Source of the DNA: Thermodesulfovibrionales bacterium
GTDB lineage: Bacteria; Nitrospirota; Thermodesulfovibrionia; Thermodesulfovibrionales; UBA9159
NCBI GenBank assembly: GCA_035686305.1
Contig: DASRZP010000041.1
Location: 1 to 60,434 of the forward strand
DNA length: 60,434 nt
Direction: 5' to 3'
Shown here: in pieces, positions 7,858-15,139 of the stretch
Position numbering within the stretch: position 1 is the stretch's first letter
How the letters are laid out: each line of letters opens with the position of its first letter
Made by a program: the position numbers and the translations under genes
Notes under the pieces: generated by a model
The model's input: only the letters and a program-made list of their open reading frames with translations
Databases searched by the model: none
Told to the model about the DNA's origin: nothing

Positions 7858-9418
7858 GGGGGGTAAGGTGCGCCTCCCCCCCTACCCCCCTTTCACTCTC
7901 CCTCGGCGGGCTTTTCTTCCCTTCCGCTCTGAAATTAAACCCGGGGTAGTCAATCCTCCGATGAAGGATACCGGTGAGGATATAGGAGAAATGCTTCTTT
8001 ATCGCCGATATGTCCTTTAACGTCAATTCACATTCATCGAGCTGCCCTTCAAGGAATATGTGGTTGATGATCCGCTCAACGAGGTCCGATACCCTCGCCG
8101 GCGTGGGATCGGTAAGAACGCGAGAAGCTGCCTCAACAGCATCGGCCATCATCACAAGAGCGGCAACCCTCGTCTGCGGTTTTGGACCGGGATACCGGTA
8201 ATCGTCTTCCGACGGCCCGTGGCCGGCCTCATGCCTGTGCAGGTCATGAACCCTGTGCGCGTCAGTCCTGTAAGTCTCATACTGGTCCTTTGCCTTCCGG
8301 TAAAAAAAGGTTATCAGCCCGTTACCGTGGTGCTGCTGAATGATGTCAATGATCGATCCGGGCAACTTGTACTGCCGCGCAAGCTCGACACCTTCTTTGA
8401 CATGGGATACGATGGTTATACTGCTGAGGTGCGGCGTGAGTCTCTCGTGTTTACTGACCCCGCCGCCCTGATTCTCGACGAAGTAGTCGGGCATCTTGAT
8501 CTTGCCGATATCATGATAGTATGCGCTCACCTTCGCCAGGAGGGGATTTACGCCGACCGCCTCTGCCGCCGACTCCACAAGGGTCCCCACAATAACACTG
8601 TGGTGGTACGTCCCAGGGGCCGATATGATCAGGTTCTTCATGAGCGGCTGATTCAGGTCAAGGAGTTCAAGAAGGCTTATGTCCGTCGTGACGGTGAAGA
8701 TATGCTCCAGGATCGGGAGCATCACCGAGACGATTGCCGTGATGCTGATCACCGTCGAGAGGGCGAACACGATAGCCGACACGGCCTTCGCCATGAACAA
8801 TTCTCCCTGGAAGAGAAGGAGTATGGTCGCCGTCACCATGTTTGCCACACCTGCATAGAGCCCGCCCCTGAGGAGCGCAGACCTCTTCTTGCATCTTATG
8901 ACGCTGAAGGCAGCCGTTAGACTCCCCACAAAGGCATAGACCGGAAAGATGGTGTCACGAAGCCAGAGGCCGGAAAGGAGACTGACAATAAAGGAGAAGA
9001 CTATTGCCGTATGGAAATCGAAGAGGAGGGTCACGAGCATCGCCCCTGCAGCGATCGGCAAACCGAAGACAGTCCCTTCAACGGCAAGAGACCCAACACC
9101 TTTTGACAGGTTGAGCAGGACGTAGTGAAAAATCCTTCCGCCCACTACGGTACACACGATCATCACACCCAGCAGGACGAGCATGCCGTGCTTCTTCATA
9201 TACTGGGGCTTGTACCGCAGAATGTCACGGTAAAGGATCACGAGGAGAAGACAGGCGACGAAGAATCCCCCTGTGAGAGATTCAATCCCCACGTGACCAC
9301 GACCCTGAATGGCAACAGCAGAGAGCAAACCGAAGATGACAAGGATTGCGTATTTCCTTGTTTCCCGGTTTTCAGTCTGCTCTCGGATTATCTGTGTCCC
9401 GTTTTTCGTACCTTTCAT
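7769..9418 (-). CDS. 7TM-HD phosphodiesterase (PgpH/YqfF-like), short form
   Basis: This 549-residue membrane protein has about seven transmembrane segments (residues 24-235) followed by a cytoplasmic HD domain. H272/H273 in PGTYHHS, the H302-D303 pair in YYHDIGKIKMP and the later QQHHGN match the PgpH/YqfF family, which hydrolyses cyclic di-AMP. Typical members are 700 residues or more because of an extracellular N-terminal domain; here only about 20 residues precede the first helix, so that domain is missing. The last 50 residues run over the start of ybeY and look like a recent extension. The ATG at 9418 overlaps the end of phoH by 47 bases. Substrate is inferred from the family. Confidence 0.85.
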   Translation of the reverse strand: MKGTKNGTQIIREQTENRETRKYAILVIFGLLSAVAIQGRGHVGIESLTGGFFVACLLLVILYRDILRYKPQYMKKHGMLVLLGVMIVCTVVGGRIFHYVLLNLSKGVGSLAVEGTVFGLPIAAGAMLVTLLFDFHTAIVFSFIVSLLSGLWLRDTIFPVYAFVGSLTAAFSVIRCKKRSALLRGGLYAGVANMVTATILLLFQGELFMAKAVSAIVFALSTVISITAIVSVMLPILEHIFTVTTDISLLELLDLNQPLMKNLIISAPGTYHHSVIVGTLVESAAEAVGVNPLLAKVSAYYHDIGKIKMPDYFVENQGGGVSKHERLTPHLSSITIVSHVKEGVELARQYKLPGSIIDIIQQHHGNGLITFFYRKAKDQYETYRTDAHRVHDLHRHEAGHGPSEDDYRYPGPKPQTRVAALVMMADAVEAASRVLTDPTPARVSDLVERIINHIFLEGQLDECELTLKDISAIKKHFSYILTGILHRRIDYPGFNFRAEGKKSPPRESERGVGGEAHLTPHGHDGFDKEPPKADTDRSLQDKKGLAQAS

Positions 9419-10271
9419 ATGCCTTCACGATCTTCTGGACGAGTTTGTGCCGCACGACATCCAGTTCAGAAAAATACACAAACTGTATGCCCTCGATCCC
9501 CTTCAGAATGGTCTCAACCTCGATAAGGCCGGAGACTTTGCCGGACGGCAGGTCTATCTGCGTCTTATCTCCCGTCACTACCGTTTTCGAATTGAAGCCG
9601 AGCCTCGTAAGATACATCTTCATCTGCTCTGACGTGGTATTCTGTGCTTCATCGAGGATAATAAAAGACTCATTGAGCGTCCTCCCCCTCATAAAGGCAA
9701 GGGGAGCTATCTCGATAACCCCTCGTTCAATGAGTTTCCCTGCCTTCTCGGCATCGAGCATATCAAAGAGGGCGTCGTAGAGGGGCCGCAGATAAGGGTT
9801 CACCTTTTCGTATATGTCGCCGGGAAGGAAGCCCAGTTTCTCTCCTGCCTCCACCGCAGGCCTGGCAAGGACTATCCTGCTGACCTCCTTTTTCAGGAGG
9901 GCATTGATCGCCATTGCCATGGCAAGATAGGTCTTTCCGGTGCCGGCCGGACCGATGCCGATGACGATATCATTTGCCTTGATCGCCTCGATGTACTGCC
10001 TCTGGACCTCCGTTTTCGGGATAATAAACCGCTTCTTCGAGGCGACGGGTATGTTATTCATAAGCAGGTGTCTGAGGGATACATCAACGCCCGAGGAGAT
10101 GGACCGCAGGGCGTACAGGATATCCTCTGGCCTGAGGCTGAACCCTTCTGTGTTCAGAGTACGCAGCTCGTTGATAATGTCCCCGGCCTTTTCAGTCTTT
10201 TCCTCATCACCCTGGAGGAATATCTTATTTCCCCTCGTGCTTATCGTGATACCGAGAGACTCCTCGATCAC
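9372..10271 (-). CDS. phoH: PhoH-like ATPase (5' end uncertain)
   Basis: PhoH family proteins are cytoplasmic P-loop ATPases linked to RNA metabolism and often co-encoded with ybeY, as here. The Walker A motif is GPAGTGKT, Walker B is FIILDEAQN, and the RARPAVEAGEKLGFLPGD-like segment (VLARPAVEAGEKLGFLPGD) is typical. The listed start is GTG at 10269-10271, but family proteins carry about 25 more residues: the frame upstream is open and reads QIELDPEREVPLLSGSFSKN, matching the usual N-terminus. No ATG, GTG or TTG exists there; AGGAG at 10355-10359 precedes ATC, ACG or GTT codons. The real start may be a rare codon near 10344-10352. Confidence 0.88.
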   Translation of the reverse strand: MIEESLGITISTRGNKIFLQGDEEKTEKAGDIINELRTLNTEGFSLRPEDILYALRSISSGVDVSLRHLLMNNIPVASKKRFIIPKTEVQRQYIEAIKANDIVIGIGPAGTGKTYLAMAMAINALLKKEVSRIVLARPAVEAGEKLGFLPGDIYEKVNPYLRPLYDALFDMLDAEKAGKLIERGVIEIAPLAFMRGRTLNESFIILDEAQNTTSEQMKMYLTRLGFNSKTVVTGDKTQIDLPSGKVSGLIEVETILKGIEGIQFVYFSELDVVRHKLVQKIVKAYERYEKRDTDNPRAD

Positions 10272-10360
10272 CTTGAGGTTTTTGCTGAAACTGCCGGAAA
10301 GGAGCGGAACTTCCCTTTCAGGATCAAGCTCTATCTGTGAAGTAACCGTGATAGCTCCTC

Positions 10361-11017
10361 TTATGACTTCGTCGTGACAAAGGCCTTCAACCCTTCGGTC
10401 TTCTTCAGCTTCACTGCGAGCACTTCGGCCTCTTTCCTCTGACTGAACTCACCGACCGTAACCTTGAAGAGGTGCTTGCCTTTCAGCGTGACCTTCCTGA
10501 TATCAGCCTTATACTCTTTATCTGCAAGTCTGTTCTTGACCGTGTCCGCCTCTTTGCGGCTCTTGAACGCCCCTACCTGAACAGTGTACAAGACAGCATC
10601 ATCCCCGGTCCCATCCTCCTTGGCCTTGTTCGATGATCCCGCCGCCTCCGAGGGCACCCTTTTCTCCCTCATGGTCTGCTCGACGGTCTCGGTCTTCTGC
10701 GCTTTCTCGTTGCTCACGATCATATTCGCCGACCTCTGTTCCTGAGCCGGCGCCCCGCTCAGAGCGACTGCTGAAGGGTTTTCCTTACTTCCCATCTGTT
10801 CAGGAGCAACGAGTGCGGTCTCGACAGTCCGCGCTTCTCCTGAAAGAGGACGATTGTCACTCCCGCCGGCCTTCGCCTGTATGGTCTGCTCAATGACCGG
10901 TTGAGGGGCTGCCGAAGGGGTATTCCTGCCGACAAGATACCCCAACGTGAACCCTCCTGCCGCCGCTGTCACCGTAATAACAATAAGAAAAAGCCTGCCT
11001 AAAAGTCCGGCAGTCAC
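10361..11017 (-). CDS. Membrane-anchored SPOR-domain protein
   Basis: SPOR domains bind denuded peptidoglycan at division septa. The C-terminal 75 residues (VLYTVQVGAFKSRKEADTVK, then LFKVTVGEFSQRKEA) form one SPOR domain. A single membrane helix (LFLIVITVTAAAGGFTLGYL) lies near the N-terminus, followed by a low-complexity periplasmic linker rich in Ala, Glu, Ser and Pro. I place the start at GTG 11015-11017 with GGGGG nine bases upstream, giving 218 residues; upstream codons in this frame lie inside queA and encode nothing family-like. It follows queA by 16 bases and its TAA is followed by the RBS of phoH, so all are probably one transcript. Confidence 0.8.
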   Translation of the reverse strand: MTAGLLGRLFLIVITVTAAAGGFTLGYLVGRNTPSAAPQPVIEQTIQAKAGGSDNRPLSGEARTVETALVAPEQMGSKENPSAVALSGAPAQEQRSANMIVSNEKAQKTETVEQTMREKRVPSEAAGSSNKAKEDGTGDDAVLYTVQVGAFKSRKEADTVKNRLADKEYKADIRKVTLKGKHLFKVTVGEFSQRKEAEVLAVKLKKTEGLKAFVTTKS

Positions 11018-11033
11018 GGAAATAAGCCCCCAT

Positions 11034-12068
11034 TCATAAAATAAGCATAGCATCTCCATATGAGAAAAATCTATATCCGACAGACACTGCAGAACAGTAT
11101 GAATCCATGATTTTTTCCAGGCTTGAAAAGGCGGACGTGAGCATGAGGGGGGTCGATCTCGGCAGGTGAAAATTCGTGATGAGAGCGTCAACGACCTTGA
11201 ATTCATAGCCGGGATAGATAAATATGTCGGTATATCCGCACACTCTCTGCCGCCACTCCTCTTCACGGGAATCACTGTCCGCCCTTGTAAATACCCCGCT
11301 ACAATAACCCTCTATAGCCCGCGTCGTAGTTGTCCCCACAGCTATGACCCTTTTGCCCGATCGTTTAACCCCGGTTATGGTATCGATGAGACTGCGGTCG
11401 AATTCGACGTATTCGGCCTCCATAACGTGTTGTCTGACCGTCTCGGCCTTGACCGGTTTGAAAGTCCCCGTACCCACATGAAGCGTAAGGAAGCGAACCT
11501 CGACTCCCTTTTCTTCAAGACTGGCGATCAATTCCCCCGTGAAGTGAAGTCCCGCAGTCGGCGCTGCTATGGAGCCAACCTCATCAGCATAGACCGTCTG
11601 GTACCATTCCCTGTCTTCTTCGGTGGGGTTTCTCTTGATATAGGGCGGCAGCGGCATCTGTCCCGCGTTCCAGATCGCCCTGAAAAGAGGGTCGCCGCTC
11701 ATCTCAAACCTCATAATCTTCCCGTCAACGACCTCACCTGAAAGTTCATGGGATAACCTGAGCATCCCCGAGTACCGGCCCTTTGATAATACTTCCCAGA
11801 GGCCGGGTTCAAGCTCTCTCACAAGGAGGATATCGAGCTTTCCGCCCGTCCTCTTGGTACCTCTCATTCTCGCGGGGAAGACCTTGGTACTATTCAGGAG
11901 GAGGAGATCACCCGCAGAGACAAATTCAGGAAGGTCGGAGAATCTTCGGTGTTCGATGCTCCCGTCATCCCTGCGAAGGATCAGCAGTCTGCATCCATCT
12001 CTTGTGCTGCTTGGCTGGAGGGCGATGAGAGAATCGGGAAGGTCAAAATCAAAATCAGTCACCTTCAT
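11034..12068 (-). CDS. queA: S-adenosylmethionine:tRNA ribosyltransferase-isomerase
   Basis: QueA transfers and isomerises the ribosyl part of S-adenosylmethionine onto preQ1 in tRNA, making epoxyqueuosine. The protein has 344 residues, the normal length. The opening VTDFDFDLPDSLIALQP, the segment LLLLNSTKVFPARMRG and the core GSIAAPTAGLHFT are diagnostic, as is TNFHLPRSTPLMLTSAF near the C-terminus. I chose ATG 12066-12068, where homology begins, although the frame is open further upstream. It overlaps the spoIID-like gene by 14 bases. queH, the next enzyme in the pathway, is three genes upstream on the same strand. Confidence 0.95.
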   Translation of the reverse strand: MKVTDFDFDLPDSLIALQPSSTRDGCRLLILRRDDGSIEHRRFSDLPEFVSAGDLLLLNSTKVFPARMRGTKRTGGKLDILLVRELEPGLWEVLSKGRYSGMLRLSHELSGEVVDGKIMRFEMSGDPLFRAIWNAGQMPLPPYIKRNPTEEDREWYQTVYADEVGSIAAPTAGLHFTGELIASLEEKGVEVRFLTLHVGTGTFKPVKAETVRQHVMEAEYVEFDRSLIDTITGVKRSGKRVIAVGTTTTRAIEGYCSGVFTRADSDSREEEWRQRVCGYTDIFIYPGYEFKVVDALITNFHLPRSTPLMLTSAFSSLEKIMDSYCSAVSVGYRFFSYGDAMLIL

Positions 12069-13158
12069 AGTGTTGGATTTCAGTACCGGGATAGAAATAC
12101 GATAGGATCTCCCTGTAACTCTTGCCGTCCTTTGCCATCTGGAGGGCGCTCCACTGGCAGAGACCAACGCCGTGCCCATAGCCCTTTCCTTCAAAGATGA
12201 CGGAATCACCGTTCATCGTCATGTGGAAGTCGGTGCTCGGCAATCGGGACCAGCCGAGGAGTTTCCGGAACTGAGTCGCCTTCATGGTTATCCTGCCCGA
12301 CTGGGACTCAATGGAAAGGTCCCTCACCCTTCCCGTGGTAGTAAGGGAGGTCACCGATATTTCTTTTATCCCCGTTAGATTCAGGGCCTTATCGATCTCT
12401 TGAAACGGGATCTTTCTCTCCCACAGCCAATAGGGGGACTGCTCGCACTTCGTCTCAATAGGCTTCAGATAAGGAAAGCTCTTTCCAAAGACCTCCTTAG
12501 GGTCTTCCGTCATGCCGCCGGACGTGGAGTGGTAGAATGCCTCAATCGGTTTGCCGTCATAGGTGATGATCTCGCCCGCAGTCTCTTTAACGGCATAGGC
12601 GACCTGTATCTGGGCATTGTTGCCCTTATAGACCTGATGTAATACCGAAGATGTGATGTGGTATTTCGAGCTCCCGCTCGCGTTCATTCTGTAAGCCGCA
12701 TAGGTCCGTGCGATAACAGCCTGCGCCTTCAGCGCCTCCATCTCCCAGTTGGTGCCGACCTCGGAAGCCACGACACTCTCCACGTACTCTTCGAGGAGAA
12801 GCTCATTCACAATATAAAGACCCTTGTCGCCTTTCCAGACCTCAATGTTCCCGGTATAGTGCATTCCATTCATGAGGAGGTCCCCTTTCCTGCTCCCGAG
12901 GCGTATGATCTTTTCATCCTTATCGGGAACAACGGCGTGGGTCTCATCAAGGACGAGCACCTTTATCTTTGGTGTCGAATTCTCAGCATGACCTCGAGAG
13001 GGCATGCCGAGTACGCACGGGAACAGGGTCAGGCAGGCTACAATAAAAAAAAGCCGGCAAGGGGAAAAGCGTCTTCTCCTCTTCACGGCCCTCCTCGTGG
13101 TCTGTTCCACAGGCTTCCCGTTACGGACCTGAGATGCTGCAGCGGGGCTTTCTTCCAT
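12055..13158 (-). CDS. SpoIID/LytB-domain protein (peptidoglycan glycosidase type)
   Basis: SpoIID-type proteins are lytic transglycosylases acting on denuded glycan strands; in non-sporulating bacteria related proteins occur in cell-wall remodelling. The 367-residue form has an Arg-rich cytoplasmic N-terminus and a hydrophobic export segment (LFFIVACLTLFPCVLGM). The SpoIID core follows: LLLEEYVESVVASEVG, LKAQAVIARTYAAYR, FYHSTSGGMTED and the C-terminal GYGHGVGLCQWSA. I start at ATG 13158, nine bases after the DUF2905 gene; an upstream ATG at 13188 has no RBS. The SPOR protein downstream in the same run also targets denuded glycan, so a joint role at septal peptidoglycan is plausible. Confidence 0.85.
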   Translation of the reverse strand: MEESPAAASQVRNGKPVEQTTRRAVKRRRRFSPCRLFFIVACLTLFPCVLGMPSRGHAENSTPKIKVLVLDETHAVVPDKDEKIIRLGSRKGDLLMNGMHYTGNIEVWKGDKGLYIVNELLLEEYVESVVASEVGTNWEMEALKAQAVIARTYAAYRMNASGSSKYHITSSVLHQVYKGNNAQIQVAYAVKETAGEIITYDGKPIEAFYHSTSGGMTEDPKEVFGKSFPYLKPIETKCEQSPYWLWERKIPFQEIDKALNLTGIKEISVTSLTTTGRVRDLSIESQSGRITMKATQFRKLLGWSRLPSTDFHMTMNGDSVIFEGKGYGHGVGLCQWSALQMAKDGKSYREILSYFYPGTEIQHYEGD

Positions 13159-13166
13159 GTTCTCCT

Positions 13167-13394
13167 TCACCGCCTTCCCAGCAACCATAGGAGGAACGTG
13201 ATGATGACGCTCAGGAGTATGCTCGTCACAACCGGAAAATAGAGGGTGAAGTTTTTCTTCTGGATAATAATGTCTCCCGGAAGTCTGCCGAGCCATGATA
13301 TCCTGCCTGACAGAAGGAGCAACCCGCCAAGTGCAGCAGAAATGATGCCCACAAGAATAAGGACCTTCCCTATATGCTGGATTCCATCAGCCAT
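13167..13394 (-). CDS. DUF2905 small membrane protein
   Basis: This 75-residue protein has two membrane helices (VLILVGIISAALGGLLLLSG and a C-terminal one ending LLWLLGRR) with the family's linking motif GRLPGDIIIQKKNFTLYFPV. DUF2905 proteins are common in bacteria and have no established function. The start ATG at 13392-13394 overlaps the end of queH by eight bases. Upstream codons in this frame lie inside queH and are not part of the family. Confidence 0.85.
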   Translation of the reverse strand: MADGIQHIGKVLILVGIISAALGGLLLLSGRISWLGRLPGDIIIQKKNFTLYFPVVTSILLSVIITFLLWLLGRR

Positions 13395-13926
13395 GGCTTT
13401 TCCTTCCGGCCCTCTCTGCCACGGAGTAGACGCACCCGCAATACTTTTGGCGGTAAAGACCGAGTTCCCGGGAGAGCGGAATACTTTCGCGGTATCCAAC
13501 CCTGAAATCCTCGAGGTAAAAGGGAAGAGCATACCGTTTCCCCAACTCTTTTCCCATCTCGGCGATAGCATCGAACTGCTGGTAAGGACTGACGAGGAGA
13601 GACGTGGTGAACCCGTCAAGATTCATCTTCCTGGCAGCCTTTGCAGTCTCCTCCAGCCTCATCGCGTAGCAGCGGAGGCAGCGATTGTCGCCGGGACCGC
13701 CGATCCTTCCGAGAAAATCTTCAAACCCGTAATGCTCTTCATACTCGATGTCGAGGCCCCAGAATTTCTCAAGACTCCCGAGCGAATTCAGTCTCTCCTC
13801 ATACTCGGGAAGGGGATATATATTAGGATTGAACCAGAAACCCTTCACATCGATCCCCCTTTTCAGGAGGCTCTTCATCGGATAGAGCGCACAATTTGAG
13901 CAGCACATGTGCATTAAGAGCCTCAT
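13387..13926 (-). CDS. queH: Epoxyqueuosine reductase QueH
   Basis: QueH catalyses the last step of queuosine synthesis, reducing epoxyqueuosine in tRNA, and replaces the cobalamin-dependent QueG. The 179-residue protein has the N-terminal MCCSNCALYP, the middle CLRCYAMRLEETA and the C-terminal YCGCVYS cysteine motifs that hold the iron-sulfur cluster and second metal site, and the segment TTSLLVSPYQQFDAI. All key cysteines are present and the length is normal. It heads the minus-strand run that includes queA, so the last two steps of the pathway are co-encoded. The divergent LysR gene starts 75 bases away, so a shared control region is possible. Confidence 0.93.
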   Translation of the reverse strand: MRLLMHMCCSNCALYPMKSLLKRGIDVKGFWFNPNIYPLPEYEERLNSLGSLEKFWGLDIEYEEHYGFEDFLGRIGGPGDNRCLRCYAMRLEETAKAARKMNLDGFTTSLLVSPYQQFDAIAEMGKELGKRYALPFYLEDFRVGYRESIPLSRELGLYRQKYCGCVYSVAERAGRKSHG

Positions 13927-14000
13927 GGACTATTGTACCAGAAATGCGAGAGACAATGATGCCGGTTCGGCGGTTATGATATACTTCAATCATTCACGCT

Positions 14001-14894
14001 ATGGATATCCACCACCTCAAGGTCTTCGCATCGGTCTTCAGAAACAGGAGCTTTTCACGGGCCTCGGAAGAACTCCACCTTACGCAACCCACAGTCAGCG
14101 ACCATATCAGAACTCTCGAAGAGGAGCTTACCTGCAGCCTCTTTGACCGGCTCGGCAGGACGATCATACCGACGAGGGAGGCAGAGCTTCTCTACAGCCA
14201 TGCCGTCGAAATTATCGAAAAGGCCGCCGCGTTGAAGGAAGTCATCGGAGAATATAAGAAGGAAGTTCAGGGGGAACTCGTTCTCGGCGCAAGTTCTATC
14301 CCCGGCACCTATCTCCTACCGGGCATCATGGCCGAGTTCAAGAAGCGCCATCCTGCCGTCTCTTTTCAGATCATCGTATCAGATTCAAAATGGATCGTGG
14401 AGAAGGTATCAGGTCATGAACTGCTCATGGGAGTCGTCGGGGCAAGATTGAGCAACAACCGGATACAGTACACTCCATGGATAGATGACGAACTCGTCGC
14501 AGTCGCCCACCCTTCGCTGACAAAGACCTTCTCTATGCCTCTGAAGGATCTCATAAAGTTTCCGATGGTAGTGAGGGAAGAGGGATCGGGGACGAGAAGG
14601 GAGGTCGAGAGGATTCTTGACGGCAGGGGCATCCCTCGGGAGGAGGTCAAGATCGCAGGCATCTTTGGATCGACAGACGCGATCAAACAAGCGGTTAAGA
14701 CAGGGCTTGGCATTTCGATCGTATCAAGACTTTCTGTAACCGATGAACTGAGCCGCGGGATACTGAAGGAAATAAGGATTAAGGATACCTCAATGAGACG
14801 TCATTTCTACATTATCACCCACAGGAAACGGACTTTACCCCTGGCCTACACGCTCCTGTTGCAGTACATCAAGACCGGCTCGCAGTCTCTGTGA
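14001..14894 (+). CDS. LysR-family transcriptional regulator
   Basis: The 297-residue protein has the LysR winged helix-turn-helix (MDIHHLKVFASVFRNRSFSR, then HLTQPTVSDHIRTLEEEL) and a periplasmic-binding-type effector domain from about residue 90. The effector start GELVLGASSIPGTYLLPGIM resembles the CysB/CysL group and the LysR subfamily annotated as selenium-metabolism-associated; the latter assignment is from memory of the pattern and is tentative. It would fit the selenocysteine codon in mvhD in this window. TATACT at 13980-13985 is a possible -10 box. It is divergent from queH and in the same direction as the activase gene 245 bases downstream, which it may control. Confidence 0.88.
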   Translation: MDIHHLKVFASVFRNRSFSRASEELHLTQPTVSDHIRTLEEELTCSLFDRLGRTIIPTREAELLYSHAVEIIEKAAALKEVIGEYKKEVQGELVLGASSIPGTYLLPGIMAEFKKRHPAVSFQIIVSDSKWIVEKVSGHELLMGVVGARLSNNRIQYTPWIDDELVAVAHPSLTKTFSMPLKDLIKFPMVVREEGSGTRREVERILDGRGIPREEVKIAGIFGSTDAIKQAVKTGLGISIVSRLSVTDELSRGILKEIRIKDTSMRRHFYIITHRKRTLPLAYTLLLQYIKTGSQSL

Positions 14895-15139
14895 TCCCGG
14901 GCTTGCGGCTGTTGCTCACGTGCGTTTGCCGCCTGCAGCTTGAAGCAAGTGACAGATCGGTTTCCTGAGACAGTATCGCGCATCTCACAAATCACTGGAA
15001 CTTTCATTCTTTTTGTGATACCTTTTATTTATAAAATATAAAAATCGATTCGCGCTCTTCGTTTTGCCGATGGCAGACGCCGTTTCTGAGACAGAGGAAA
15101 CAGGAGGCCCGGGGTCTCTCTTATGGCAAGGAGAAATCT

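Noticed and set aside
8060-8920. 286-residue plus-strand open frame inside the HD phosphodiesterase gene
   Set aside because: It is antisense to a gene with an intact HD site; no family match by eye.
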